Assembly: GCF_014191985.1 (NCBI RefSeq) | Contig: NZ_JACHXI010000001.1 | Span: 186,001 to 250,000 of the forward strand | Reading direction: 5' to 3' | DNA from: Azomonas macrocytogenes | Lineage (GTDB): Bacteria > Pseudomonadota > Gammaproteobacteria > Pseudomonadales > Pseudomonadaceae | DNA length: 64,000 nt | Shown here: piece after piece, positions 1-9,044 of the stretch | Layout: every line of letters begins with the position of its first letter | Numbering within the stretch: the first letter of the stretch is position 1 | Translations under genes and position numbers: made by a program | Notes under the pieces: model-generated | The model's database searches: none | What the model saw: only the letters and a program-made list of their open reading frames with translations | Told to the model about the DNA's origin: nothing

Positions 1-202
1 CGATCACCGTGACCACATTGCCACGCAGGTTGATGATCCCCAGGACGTAACCGGGAGCACCTGGTACCGGCGCGATTTCGGTATAGCGCAACACCTCCTG
101 GACCTGCATCACGTTGATCCCGTAGGTTTCGTTGTCCAGATGAAAGGTGACCCATTGCAGGACCGGATCATCGGCACTCTGAACGGAGGAAGTCATTTTC
201 AT
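1..202 (-). CDS. cheW: Chemotaxis coupling protein CheW (3' end outside window)
   Basis: CheW couples chemoreceptors to the CheA kinase in membrane-associated arrays. Only the first 67 codons are visible. They read as the start of a CheW domain, with WVTFHLDNETYGINVMQVQE followed by an EVLRYTEIAPVPGAPGYVLG segment, the usual beta-barrel start. The start at 202 is preceded by AGAAGG about 8 bases upstream; a second ATG at 196 is possible. It follows the parP-like gene by 93 bp as the last visible gene of the chemotaxis run. Family assignment is firm; the C-terminal part cannot be seen. Confidence 0.93.
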   Translation of the reverse strand, partial: MKMTSSVQSADDPVLQWVTFHLDNETYGINVMQVQEVLRYTEIAPVPGAPGYVLGIINLRGNVVTVI

Positions 203-221
203 GTAATCGGCCTTCTAGTAA

Positions 222-237
222 GACTGCCTGGGCAGTC
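222..237. other. Perfect short palindrome upstream of cheW
   Basis: GACTGCC-TG-GGCAGTC is an inverted repeat with 7-bp arms in the 93-bp gap between the parP-like gene and cheW. It could be a small mRNA hairpin or a protein site. There is no T-run after it, so it is not a clear terminator. Confidence 0.35.
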
Positions 238-295
238 GATTTCCCTTGCGCACCGGTCAGCGCCGGACCGGCGATCATTCAGGGCGTGTCATCGA

Positions 296-1099
296 TCATG
301 TTCGCGGCGGATTTCCCGCCAGGCTGTCGCGCTCACCCCCGGCAGCGATCAGTTCGGCCAGCACCGCGACATCCAGCAAGGCGCACATCCGGTCGATGAC
401 GGTTCCGGCCAGCCAGGGGCGCTGATTGCGTTGCGTACGCCACTTGATTTGCCGCGCCTCCAGATGGATCGAATGGCTTACCTGATGAACTGCCAACCCC
501 CACTCGCATCCCTGTAGCGAAATCAGGTACTTGAGTCCCTGGCGGTAAGCCTCCCGATACCGCTCGCCCAGCAACCAGCGAGCAGTATCCACGACCTTCA
601 GATTGCCCGCCCGGCGCGGCAGGATGCCAAGAAACCAGTCTGGCTGGCCGAACAAAGGGGTCAGTTCTTCGTCTTTCAAGGGATGGATCGAGCCCAGGCA
701 AATCAGCGGTACGGCCAGCGTTAACCCAGCCACGTCGAACAACAGGCATTCGAAGGGAGCCTCGCTCCAGACCGGTCGCGCATAAATGGGCAAGGACTCC
801 GGTTCGCCTGCGGCAGCGTTTGCAGCAGCGCTCTGCGGTCTGCCAGAAAGCGGAACAGGCAGCGCGCCGGATACAGCGGTCTGGATGAGCGGTGCAGCAC
901 TGGAACGCTGCTCATTACGCGTTTGCCAGCCATCACGCAGGCGTTCTTCCCGCACCGCCGCGGCGAACTCTTCATGGCTTACCGATTCCGCCGACAGCGG
1001 CGCATCGCTGCCAGCAGGATCGGTGGCTTCCTGCAGCAGATCATCCAGGTAGGATTGCAAAGCCACCTGTGGCGGAATGGCCGTCGGTATACGACTCAT
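296..1099 (-). CDS. parP: CheW-domain protein, ParP-like chemotaxis array organiser
   Basis: A 267-aa protein with a long low-complexity N-terminal region (about residues 1-105) and a C-terminal CheW-like domain (about 110-255, beginning around FECLLFDVAGLTLAVPLICL). The layout and the position between a ParA-type ATPase gene and cheW match the ParP proteins that bind CheA and hold arrays at the pole in Vibrio and Pseudomonas. The CheW-like domain is seen in the sequence. The ParP role is inferred from context and architecture. The N-terminal half is expected to diverge strongly among species. Confidence 0.8.
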   Translation of the reverse strand: MSRIPTAIPPQVALQSYLDDLLQEATDPAGSDAPLSAESVSHEEFAAAVREERLRDGWQTRNEQRSSAAPLIQTAVSGALPVPLSGRPQSAAANAAAGEPESLPIYARPVWSEAPFECLLFDVAGLTLAVPLICLGSIHPLKDEELTPLFGQPDWFLGILPRRAGNLKVVDTARWLLGERYREAYRQGLKYLISLQGCEWGLAVHQVSHSIHLEARQIKWRTQRNQRPWLAGTVIDRMCALLDVAVLAELIAAGGERDSLAGNPPRT

Positions 1100-1192
1100 G
1101 CGACGCCTCTCGGCAAGACAGGTGGGTAATGATCCATCGATAGTGTTCGCAAGCGGCCGGATACCTCAGGTAAAAGTCTTTGCCCGGACATC

Positions 1193-1981
1193 TCAGGCAA
1201 CCTCACAGGTTGTCTGCGCCGCCAGCAAATACTTGAGCAATGCCCGGTAAGCCAGTACGGCGCGACTACCGGAATCGTAGCGGGAAGGAGTAAGCCCGGC
1301 ACGACTGGCGCCCCGTAGCCTGGTATCGACCGGAACGAAGGCCGGCCACAGGTGTTCCGCGTAATGGGCGTGCAACACCTTGAGCGTATCCGTCGAGGCT
1401 TGCGTGCGCCGGTCGAACAGGGTCGGGACAATGGTATGCGGCAAGGGCTGGCGCCGTGAGCGATTGATCATCGCCAGGGTGTTGGTCATGCGTTCGAGCC
1501 CTTTCAACGCAAGAAACTCGGTCTGCACCGGCACGATCAACTGTTGACTGGCAGCCAGGGCGTTGACCATCAGCACCCCCAACAGCGGCGGGCTATCGAT
1601 CAGGGCATGGTCGAAACGCTTCCAGAGCTGCGTCAAGGCACGTCCGACCACCAGCCCCAACCCGCTTTGCCCCGGCGCCTGGCGCTCCAGTGTCGCCAAT
1701 ACGGTGCTCGACGGCAGCAGGGAGATATGTTCGTGACTGGTATCAAGCAGCAGTTCGGCAGCCAGCCCTTGCGGTACGGCACCTTGCTGGCGAAACAGCT
1801 CGAAGGCGCTGCGCTCGAGGCGATCGGGATCGTAGCCGAAGTAGCTGGTCATCGATCCATGCGGGTCCAGATCGACGATAACCACGCGCCTGCCCATATC
1901 GGCCAGCAACCCGGCCAGGGCAACGGCTGTAGTGGTCTTGCCCACTCCACCTTTCTGATTGGCTACAGCCCAGATTTTCAT
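1193..1981 (-). CDS. parC: ParA-family ATPase, ParC-like, chemotaxis array positioning
   Basis: A 262-aa MinD/ParA ATPase starting MKIWAVANQKGGVGKTTTAV, with the deviant Walker A lysine-rich KGGVGKTT at residues 10-17 and a DLDPHGSMTSYFGYD segment after it. ParC proteins mark the cell pole and recruit chemotaxis arrays through ParP; that role is inferred from the neighbours. The reading frame stays open upstream to 2410, but GGAAGG precedes the ATG at 1981 and the upstream extension overlaps motD, so the short form is chosen. It lies 46 bp after motD and 93 bp before the parP-like gene. Confidence 0.85.
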   Translation of the reverse strand: MKIWAVANQKGGVGKTTTAVALAGLLADMGRRVVIVDLDPHGSMTSYFGYDPDRLERSAFELFRQQGAVPQGLAAELLLDTSHEHISLLPSSTVLATLERQAPGQSGLGLVVGRALTQLWKRFDHALIDSPPLLGVLMVNALAASQQLIVPVQTEFLALKGLERMTNTLAMINRSRRQPLPHTIVPTLFDRRTQASTDTLKVLHAHYAEHLWPAFVPVDTRLRGASRAGLTPSRYDSGSRAVLAYRALLKYLLAAQTTCEVA

Positions 1982-2027
1982 CGCTGATTTTCCTTCCAAC
2001 CGGACGGCAAGCCGGTAGTGGATTTGC

Positions 2028-2864
2028 CTATCGGGACGACGGGGAATTGACGGAATCCGGAACGGCTCCTTGAGTACCAAGGATTTCAGCAGGTTGCATG
2101 CCAACATCTGGCGGCATAGCCGTATCGAACGTACTGGAAAGCCGAGGAATATCCAGATCGCGCGAAATCGCCAGCACGACGCGCCGGTTGCGTGCTCGAC
2201 CCAGCGCATTACGGTTATCCGCCACGGGCTGATATTCGCCATAGCCCACAGCCGATAGTCTGGCAGGCGTGACACCATGGGCAGCCAGTAGCCGTACGAC
2301 GCTGGCAGCACGAGCCGCGGACAATTCCCAATTAGTCGGGTAGCTGGCGGTGCTGATCGGCAGGTTATCGGTATAGCCTTCCACCTTGATCGGGTTCCGG
2401 TAGGGCGCAAGAATCTTGGCGATTCCTTCGATCAGAAGCAAAGCCGAGTCGTTGGGAATGGCATCGCCACTGGAAAACAGCAGGCTGGAGTTGAGCTCGA
2501 TTTCCAACCAGGTTTCGTTACCACGCAGTTTGAGCCGGCCATCCGCGAGCATGCCACCGAACGCCTGGCGCAGACTCTGGGCAATACCTTCCAAAGGATC
2601 CTGGATTTGCCCGGAAACTCCCTCTGGCTCCTGGGCGATAGCGCGAGGTGTTTCTTCGCCGACGGAAATCAGTTGGGCCGGACGCTCCGCCTGCATAAAA
2701 ACGTCCCCCAGAGACTCGGCAATGATTTTGTATTTGTCCTCGTTAAGCGAGGAAATCGAATACATCACGACAAAGAAGGCGAATAGCAGCGTAATGAAAT
2801 CGGCGTAGGAAACCAACCAGCGCTCGTGGTTCGGGAATTCTTCGGAACGTTTGCGTCGACTCAT
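2028..2864 (-). CDS. motD: Flagellar stator protein MotD (MotB family)
   Basis: A 278-aa MotB-type stator subunit that binds peptidoglycan and, with MotC, forms a proton channel driving the flagellum. One N-terminal membrane helix (about 17-39) contains the expected channel aspartate in SYADFITLLFAFFVVMYSIS. The C-terminal half is an OmpA-like peptidoglycan-binding domain (about 115-235, VEGYTDNLPI and NRRVVLAI). Pseudomonas has a second stator set, MotAB, normally elsewhere. It starts 4 bp after motC, so the two are co-translated. Confidence 0.96.
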   Translation of the reverse strand: MSRRKRSEEFPNHERWLVSYADFITLLFAFFVVMYSISSLNEDKYKIIAESLGDVFMQAERPAQLISVGEETPRAIAQEPEGVSGQIQDPLEGIAQSLRQAFGGMLADGRLKLRGNETWLEIELNSSLLFSSGDAIPNDSALLLIEGIAKILAPYRNPIKVEGYTDNLPISTASYPTNWELSAARAASVVRLLAAHGVTPARLSAVGYGEYQPVADNRNALGRARNRRVVLAISRDLDIPRLSSTFDTAMPPDVGMQPAEILGTQGAVPDSVNSPSSR

Positions 2865-2868
2865 GGCA

Positions 2869-3609
2869 TCAATCCATGAAGCCTTGCAGCTTCAGCTCGA
2901 TGGAACGTGGATTCTCGCCTTCGGCAATCGACAGCAAGCCTTCGAGGAGCATTTCCCGATAACGCGTCTGCTGCTGCACCACGCCCTTGAGCTTGTTGCC
3001 CATGGGCAACAGCAGCAGGTTGGCGAAACCGACGCCGTAAATGGTCGCCACGAAAGCCACGGCGATACCGCCACCCAGTTGGGAAGGCTCGGCCAGATTC
3101 CCCATCACATGAATCAGCCCCATCACCGCACCGATGATGCCGACCGTAGGCGCGTAGCCGCCCATGCTTTCGAATACCCGGGCGGCACGCAGATCGCGGC
3201 TTTCCTGGGTGTCGATATCGACCTCCATGATGGCGCGGATCACCGCCGGTTCGACGCCATCGGCCAGCAGCTGCAGACCTTTGCGCGCATAGGCGTCCGC
3301 TTCGGTATCGGCAGCCGGCTCAAGCCCCAGCAGGCCTTCCTTGCGGGCGATCTGGCTCCAGCCGATCACGCGGGCGATACCGGACGCCAGCTCGATACGC
3401 GGCGGAAAGAGAATCCAGCGCGCCAGATACAGGGCACGGCGAAACACGTTCAAGGGCGTTTGCAGCAACACCGCGCCCAGGGTGCCGCCAAAGACGATCA
3501 ATGCCGCCGCACCGTTGAGCAGGGCCGCGGCATTACCGCCCTCGAGAAAATTTCCGCCGATGATGGCAACGAACGCCAGAGCCAGCCCGATGATGCTCAA
3601 GATATCCAT
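2869..3609 (-). CDS. motC: Flagellar stator protein MotC (MotA family)
   Basis: A 246-aa MotA-family protein with four predicted membrane helices (about 3-22, 33-50, 145-168, 178-200) and a cytoplasmic loop between helices 2 and 3 that contacts FliG. The N-terminus MDILSIIGLALAFVAIIGG is typical of MotC. It pairs with MotD directly downstream (4-bp gap) and starts 9 bp after cheB. In P. aeruginosa the MotCD stator supports swarming; that function is taken from the family. Confidence 0.96.
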   Translation of the reverse strand: MDILSIIGLALAFVAIIGGNFLEGGNAAALLNGAAALIVFGGTLGAVLLQTPLNVFRRALYLARWILFPPRIELASGIARVIGWSQIARKEGLLGLEPAADTEADAYARKGLQLLADGVEPAVIRAIMEVDIDTQESRDLRAARVFESMGGYAPTVGIIGAVMGLIHVMGNLAEPSQLGGGIAVAFVATIYGVGFANLLLLPMGNKLKGVVQQQTRYREMLLEGLLSIAEGENPRSIELKLQGFMD

Positions 3610-3618
3610 GCAAAGACT

Positions 3619-4722
3619 CTACTGGCAGGCATCGGCCAGACGCTGGCCGATGTCATCGAGACTATAAATGGCGTCGTGAAGATTAGCCTTGACGATGGCC
3701 ATGGGCATTCCATAAATCACGCAACTGGCCTCATCCTGGGCCCAGACCTGGCTACCGCACGCCTTGAGCAGGCGTGCCCCCTCGCGGCCATCGGCGCCCA
3801 TGCCGGTCAGTACGATGGCGAGCACCTTATCCTGGAAAACCTTGGCCGCCGAACCGAAAGTGATATCCACACTGGGTTTGTAATTCAATCGTTCGTCTCC
3901 CGGCAGGATACGCACGACGCCACGCCCATCGAGCATCAGTTGCTTGCCGCCAGGCGCCAGCAGCGCAAGACCGGGCCGCAGATGATCGCCGTCAGCGGCT
4001 TCCCTGACCTCAATCCGACAGAGTTTATCCAGACGCTCGGCGAACGCCTTGGTAAAGGTTGCCGGCATATGCTGGACCAAAATGAGCGGAGCGGGAAAAT
4101 TCTCCGGCAACCGGGTCAAGACCTGCTGCAAGGCCACCGGGCCGCCAGTCGAGGTGCCGATGGTGACCAACCGGTAAGCCCTGCGCCTGGGCGCTGCGCA
4201 AAGACTGGAAGCCGCCAGCGCCGAGTCCGTACGCCTGGCCGGCGCCAGCGGCGCACCTGTGCGTGCCGTGGCCGCAAACCCGGACGACAGCGCCGCCGTG
4301 CCGGAAAAGGCCGACAGCCGGCGATTGCTGCGAGCGATATCCTTTACCTTTTCGCAAAGCAACTGTTTGACCTTTTCCGGATTGCGGGAAATGTCTTCGA
4401 AACTCTTCGGAAGATAATCGACCGCACCGGCGTCCAGAGCATCGAGCGTGACGCGCGCTCCTTCGCACGTGAGCGACGAGAACATCAGGACAGGGGTCGG
4501 ACAGCGCTGCATGATCTGCCTGACCGCCGAGATACCATCCATCAGTGGCATCTCGTAATCCATGGTAATGACGTCCGGCTTCAGCAGTAGCGCCTGCTCT
4601 ATCGCCTCCCGGCCATTGCTGGCCGTGCCGACGACTTCGAGACCGGCGTCGGACGAGAAGATCTCGGTAAGGCGCCGGCGAAAAAAGCCGGAGTCATCTA
4701 CGACCAGAACCTTGACTGACAT
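3619..4722 (-). CDS. cheB: Protein-glutamate methylesterase/deamidase CheB
   Basis: CheB removes methyl groups from chemoreceptors and adapts the chemotaxis response. The 367-aa protein has an N-terminal receiver domain (about 1-120, phosphoacceptor Asp in TMDYEMPLMDG), a linker rich in Ala, Arg and Ser (about 135-180), and a C-terminal esterase domain (about 185-365). The catalytic triad motifs are TIGTSTGGPVAL (Ser), VQHMP (His) and LTGMGADGREGA (Asp). It lies 57 bp after cheA. Confidence 0.97.
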   Translation of the reverse strand: MSVKVLVVDDSGFFRRRLTEIFSSDAGLEVVGTASNGREAIEQALLLKPDVITMDYEMPLMDGISAVRQIMQRCPTPVLMFSSLTCEGARVTLDALDAGAVDYLPKSFEDISRNPEKVKQLLCEKVKDIARSNRRLSAFSGTAALSSGFAATARTGAPLAPARRTDSALAASSLCAAPRRRAYRLVTIGTSTGGPVALQQVLTRLPENFPAPLILVQHMPATFTKAFAERLDKLCRIEVREAADGDHLRPGLALLAPGGKQLMLDGRGVVRILPGDERLNYKPSVDITFGSAAKVFQDKVLAIVLTGMGADGREGARLLKACGSQVWAQDEASCVIYGMPMAIVKANLHDAIYSLDDIGQRLADACQ

Positions 4723-4779
4723 GAAGCAGGACTCCTAAGGACGGCGGCCCGAAGCCGCCTTGGCGATCCGGGTGCCCGC

Positions 4780-7050
4780 TCAGGCGCGCCGGGCGTAACG
4801 CTTGAGCATGCCGGGAACATCCAGGATCAGCGCGATGCGCCCATCGCCAGTGATGGTTGCTCCAGCCATGCCGGGGGTTCCTTGCAGCAGCTTGCCCAGC
4901 GGCTTGATGACGACCTCTTCCTGCCCGACCAGTTGATCGACCACAAAGCCAATGGATTGGGTGCCGACACTGATGATCACGACATGGCCATCGCGCTGCT
5001 CGGTGCAGGGCTTGCCACGCACCAGCCAACGCTTGAGATAAAACAGCGGCAAGGCCTTGTCGCGGACGATCACCACCTCCTGGCCATCCACCACATTGGT
5101 GCGCGACAGATCGAGATGGAAAATCTCGTTCACGCTGACCAGCGGAAAGGCGAATGCCTGGGTACCGAGCATGACCATCAGGGTCGGCATGATGGCCAGG
5201 GTCAGCGGCACCTTGATGATGATCTTCGAACCCTGGCCCTTCTGCGAGAAGACGTTGACCGTGCCGTTGAGCTGGGCAATCTTGGTTTTCACCACATCCA
5301 TGCCTACGCCACGACCGGAAACGTCGGAAATCTCGCTCTTGGTCGAGAAGCCGGGCGCGAAAATCAGATTGAAGCAGTCCAGGTCACTCAAGCGCTCGGC
5401 CGCATCCCGCTCCAGCATGCCCTTCTCCACAGCCTTGGCCCGCAACAGGTTGGCATCCATGCCCTTGCCGTCATCGGCGATCATCAGGAGGATGTGATCG
5501 CCTTCCTGCTCGGCGGACAGCACGACATGGCCGGAACGTGGTTTGCCAACTGACTCACGCTCGGCGGGCGCTTCGATGCCATGGTCCACGGCATTGCGCA
5601 CCAAGTGCACCAGCGGATCGGCCAGCGCCTCGACCAGATTCTTGTCGAGATCGGTATCCTCACCCACCAGTTCGAGGCGCACCTCCTTGCTAAGACTGCG
5701 TGCCAGATCGCGGACCAAGCGGGGAAAGCGGCCGAAAACCTTCTTGATCGGCTGCATCCGGGTCTTCATCACCGCCGCCTGCAGATCGGCCGTGACCACA
5801 TCGAGATTGGACACGGCCTTGGCCATGGCCTCATCACCACTGTTGGCCCCCAGCCGGACCAGGCGATTACGCACCAGTACCAGTTCACCAACCATGTTCA
5901 TGATGTCGTCGAGCCGTGCGGTATCGACGCGCACAGTGGTTTCGGCTTCGCTACCGAAAGCCGTAGCGGGTTTATCGGCTGCCGTTGGCGTGTGGCCAGG
6001 CTCTACCGGCGAAGCCAGCGGCCGCCCGGCAGGCTTGCTCGGCGCGACAGCCGCCGCAGATACTGGCGCGACGCCCGCTGCGGTATCGCTCGCCGCCGGG
6101 ACATCGCCGAAGCGGCCCTTGCCATGCAATTGATCGAGCAATGCTTCGAATTCCTGCTCGGTAATCGCCTCGGCAGTTGGCTCACCCGTCACCGCAGAAC
6201 CGGCAGCAATCGAATCGGCAACCGCTGCGCAAGCAGCCTCGTTAACGGCAGCCTCGCCAGCACCGGCCGTTGCCTCGGCCGGCACAGCCGCGAACCGGCC
6301 TTTGCCATGCAACTGGTCGAGTAGCGCCTCGAACTCGTCTTCGGTGATCTGCTCGTCGGCACCGCTGGCAGGCGAAACCTTTTCACCGGACTCACTACCG
6401 CTCGCCTCGCCGGAGAATTTACCCGGCCCATGCAACTGATCAAGCAACGCCTCGAATTCCTCATCCGTGATCTCGCCAGCCGACCCGGAGTCCGCGCGGG
6501 ACGTCTCGATGGCAGTCGCCGGATCGCGAATCGAATCGAGCATCTGCTCGAATTCATGATCGGTCATATCCCCGGACTCATCCGGCTTCGCCGCACCGAC
6601 AGGCCCGGAGATTGCCGCCACCGGCACGTCGACCGCGACAGGAGCAGCCATGACCTCGCCGCCCGGCTGCGCCAGCCGGGCAAGGGCTGCCAGCAGTTGC
6701 GCACTGGCCGGGGTCGGCGGCTGGTGCTCACGCACCTGGGCAAACATCGCGTTGATGGCATCCAGTGCCTGCAGCACCACGTCCATCAGTTCGGAATCGA
6801 CGCGCCGTTCACCCTTGCGCAGAATATCGAACACGTTTTCAGCAACGTGGCAGCATTCCACCAGTTCGTGCAGTTGCAGGAAACCGGCGCCCCCCTTGAC
6901 GGTATGGAAACCACGGAAAATCGCATTCAGCAGCTCCGTGTCATCGGGGCGGCTTTCCAACTCGACCAGTTGTTCGGAAAGCCGCTCGAGAATCTCGCCC
7001 GCTTCAACCAGGAAATCCTGGAGGATTTCTTCGTCGGCGTCGAAGCTCAT
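4780..7050 (-). CDS. cheA: Chemotaxis histidine kinase CheA
   Basis: The central kinase of chemotaxis, phosphorylating CheY and CheB. The 756-aa protein has one Hpt domain with His49 in FRGFHTVKGGAGF, a long Ala-rich linker, a dimerisation domain (about 372-430), a HATPase domain (N box HLVRNAVDHGIE near 482-493, then DDGKGMD and GRGVGMDVVKT) and a CheW-like P5 domain at the C-terminus. The linker contains four copies of a short motif, best seen as ITEQEFEALLDQLHGKGRF, near residues 162, 194, 235 and 296. It starts 11 bp after cheZ. Confidence 0.97.
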   Translation of the reverse strand: MSFDADEEILQDFLVEAGEILERLSEQLVELESRPDDTELLNAIFRGFHTVKGGAGFLQLHELVECCHVAENVFDILRKGERRVDSELMDVVLQALDAINAMFAQVREHQPPTPASAQLLAALARLAQPGGEVMAAPVAVDVPVAAISGPVGAAKPDESGDMTDHEFEQMLDSIRDPATAIETSRADSGSAGEITDEEFEALLDQLHGPGKFSGEASGSESGEKVSPASGADEQITEDEFEALLDQLHGKGRFAAVPAEATAGAGEAAVNEAACAAVADSIAAGSAVTGEPTAEAITEQEFEALLDQLHGKGRFGDVPAASDTAAGVAPVSAAAVAPSKPAGRPLASPVEPGHTPTAADKPATAFGSEAETTVRVDTARLDDIMNMVGELVLVRNRLVRLGANSGDEAMAKAVSNLDVVTADLQAAVMKTRMQPIKKVFGRFPRLVRDLARSLSKEVRLELVGEDTDLDKNLVEALADPLVHLVRNAVDHGIEAPAERESVGKPRSGHVVLSAEQEGDHILLMIADDGKGMDANLLRAKAVEKGMLERDAAERLSDLDCFNLIFAPGFSTKSEISDVSGRGVGMDVVKTKIAQLNGTVNVFSQKGQGSKIIIKVPLTLAIMPTLMVMLGTQAFAFPLVSVNEIFHLDLSRTNVVDGQEVVIVRDKALPLFYLKRWLVRGKPCTEQRDGHVVIISVGTQSIGFVVDQLVGQEEVVIKPLGKLLQGTPGMAGATITGDGRIALILDVPGMLKRYARRA

Positions 7051-7061
7051 ACCGGCATCCC

Positions 7062-7853
7062 CTAAAATCCAAGACTCGAAAGTAGATCATCGACATCGTC
7101 TTGCCCGGTAACGACATCGTCACGCTTATCGGCATGTATTTGCGGACCTTCACCCCGCGACGGCACTTTTTTATCGCTCATCTGCCTTTCGGTACGCATT
7201 TGCTCATGATCGTGCTGGATACCGGCAAAGCGATCCACTTTGCCGGCCATCACTACCAGTTGCAGCAGATTGACTTCCACTTCGGTAATGAGCTGGGTGA
7301 CACGCTTGATCACCTGTCCGGTCAGATCCTGGAAATCCTGGGCCAGCAGGATGCCGCGCAGGTGCCCGGAAAGCTGTTCTCCACTGTCCAGGCTGCGTGA
7401 AAGGAATTGATCGATACGCCTGGTCAGGTCGCGGAACTGGTCGGCATTCATCTCGCGCTGCATGAAACGCTTCCAGTCGGTAGCCAGGCTCTGTGCCTCC
7501 TGGCTGACGTAATCGGCCAGCGGCATGCATTCTTCCACCAGATCCATGGTGCGGTTGGCAGCCTTTTCAGTCATTTCCACCACATAGGAAAGCCGGTCGT
7601 TGGCATCGGCCATCTGCGATGGCTCGCCATGTTTGTAGCGCGCGTCAAGGTCCAGCTTGACGATCGCATTGTGCAACTCCCGGGTGAGCTTTCCGACTTC
7701 GACATACAAACCATAGTCACGCGCCTGGTTGAGGCGGTGAATCATCTCTACCGCTTCGCCGAACCGACCTTGCTCCAGGCTTTCGACCAATTGGCGAGCG
7801 TGGGACTTTAAGGTTGCCTCGAAATCCGAGATGGATTTTTCATCGTATGGCAT
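7062..7853 (-). CDS. cheZ: CheY-P phosphatase CheZ
   Basis: CheZ dephosphorylates CheY-P. The 263-aa sequence has the long helical hairpin of the family, the active-site signature AQDFQDLTGQVIKRV around residues 168-182 with the catalytic Gln, and the C-terminal CheY-binding peptide DDVDDLLSSLGF at the very end. The segment between (about 205-250) is charged and probably flexible. It starts 21 bp after cheY and ends 11 bp before cheA. Confidence 0.96.
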   Translation of the reverse strand: MPYDEKSISDFEATLKSHARQLVESLEQGRFGEAVEMIHRLNQARDYGLYVEVGKLTRELHNAIVKLDLDARYKHGEPSQMADANDRLSYVVEMTEKAANRTMDLVEECMPLADYVSQEAQSLATDWKRFMQREMNADQFRDLTRRIDQFLSRSLDSGEQLSGHLRGILLAQDFQDLTGQVIKRVTQLITEVEVNLLQLVVMAGKVDRFAGIQHDHEQMRTERQMSDKKVPSRGEGPQIHADKRDDVVTGQDDVDDLLSSLGF

Positions 7854-7874
7854 ACAGCCCTCTCGGCAGTAACA

Positions 7875-8249
7875 TCAGCCGTTGACGCGCTCGAAGATCT
7901 TGTCGATCTTCTCCTTCAGAACCTGGGCGGTGAAAGGTTTGACCACATAACCATTCACACCGGCCTGCGCCGCTTCGATGATCTGGTCCCGCTTGGCTTC
8001 GGCCGTCACCATCAGCACCGGTATCTGCTTGAGGCGCTCATCGGCGCGAACCGCCCGCAACAGGTCGATGCCACTCATGCTCGGCATATTCCAGTCGGTG
8101 ACGAGAAAATCGAAACTGCCGCTCTGCAGCATCGGCAAGGCCGTGGTGCCGTCGTCGGCTTCGGCGGTATTGGTAAACCCCAGGTCGCGCAGAAGGTTCT
8201 TGATGATCCGTCTCATCGTCGAGAAATCGTCGACGATGAGGATTTTCAT
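7875..8249 (-). CDS. cheY: Chemotaxis response regulator CheY
   Basis: A single-domain receiver of 124 aa that carries the kinase signal to FliM at the motor. Phosphoacceptor Asp in [13 protein letters not shown], switch Thr in [10 protein letters not shown] and Lys in VVKPFTAQ are all present. The ATG at 8249 gives the 124-aa length known from P. aeruginosa; an in-frame TTG at 8273 would add eight residues and is not used here. It follows fliA by 51 bp and leads cheZAB. Confidence 0.97.
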   Translation of the reverse strand: MKILIVDDFSTMRRIIKNLLRDLGFTNTAEADDGTTALPMLQSGSFDFLVTDWNMPSMSGIDLLRAVRADERLKQIPVLMVTAEAKRDQIIEAAQAGVNGYVVKPFTAQVLKEKIDKIFERVNG

Positions 8250-8300
8250 ATTCTTGTCCAAAACAATCTCCAAAATCCTGTACTCAGCCGAACAGCGTAA

Positions 8301-9044
8301 TCAACCAGCCCGCCATTCTCCCAGACGGGCACGCAGGCGCGCAGCACACTGGCTATGCAATTGACTGACCCGCGATTCACTGACCCCCAGTACTTGCCCG
8401 ATTTCCTTCAGGTTCAATTCCTCATCGTAGTAAAGCGACAACACGAGTTTTTCGCGCTCGGGCAAGCCGTCGATGGCTTCGGCCAGAGCCTTGCGAAAGC
8501 ATTCGTCCTCAAGATCGCGGAACGGCTCCGGGTGAGCGCTGTCCGGGTCTTCACCGAGCTCGTCGTGCTCCCCTGCCCGAAACAGATCGTCGAAGCTGAA
8601 CAACCGACTACCCTGCGTGTCACCGAGAATGCTGTAGTACTCGTCGAGACTCATCTTGAGTTCGGCTGCGACCTCCTGATCTTTAGCGTCTCGCCCGGTA
8701 CGCGCCTCAACGGCACGAAGCGCTTCGGCGACCAGGCGCGAATTGCGATGCACCGAGCGTGGAGCCCAGTCGCCTTTGCGGACTTCGTCGAGCATGGCGC
8801 CACGAATGCGGATGCCCGCATAGGTTTCGAAACTGGCACCCTTGCCGGAATCGTATTTGCCGGACGCTTCGAGCAGGCCGATCATGCCGGCCTGGATCAG
8901 ATCATCCAGCTGCACATTGGCCGGCAGGCGCGCCAGCAGGTGATAGGCAATCCGTTTGACCAGTGGAGCGTACTGTTCGACAAGTCGATATTGCCCATCC
9001 TTCGCCTGGGCCTTTGAGTACATACGAAGTCCGGCTGTCGTCAT
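8301..9044 (-). CDS. fliA: Flagellar sigma factor FliA (sigma-28)
   Basis: The RNA polymerase sigma factor for late flagellar and chemotaxis genes. The 247-aa protein shows sigma-70 region 2 (LVKRIAYHLLARLPANVQLD and GMIGLLEASGKYD), region 3 and region 4 with the helix-turn-helix LKEIGQVLGVSESRVSQLHS. The frame is open further upstream to 9167, but the ATG at 9044 overlaps the fleN stop (ATGA), gives the family length and aligns with known FliA N-termini. Its activity is normally held by the anti-sigma factor FlgM, which is not in this window. Confidence 0.97.
   Translation of the reverse strand: MTTAGLRMYSKAQAKDGQYRLVEQYAPLVKRIAYHLLARLPANVQLDDLIQAGMIGLLEASGKYDSGKGASFETYAGIRIRGAMLDEVRKGDWAPRSVHRNSRLVAEALRAVEARTGRDAKDQEVAAELKMSLDEYYSILGDTQGSRLFSFDDLFRAGEHDELGEDPDSAHPEPFRDLEDECFRKALAEAIDGLPEREKLVLSLYYDEELNLKEIGQVLGVSESRVSQLHSQCAARLRARLGEWRAG

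Noticed and set aside
1193-2410. 405-aa version of the ParC-like ATPase
   Set aside because: The first 143 codons overlap motD and precede the conserved MKIW start, which has its own ribosome-binding site.
2851-4590. 579-codon open frame on the plus strand across motC and cheB
   Set aside because: It is antisense to two well-supported genes, has no family likeness or ribosome-binding site, and is a product of high-GC codon bias.
7126-7133. GCCGATAA, a sigma-28 -10 box on the minus strand
   Set aside because: It lies inside cheZ and has no matching -35 box at the right distance.
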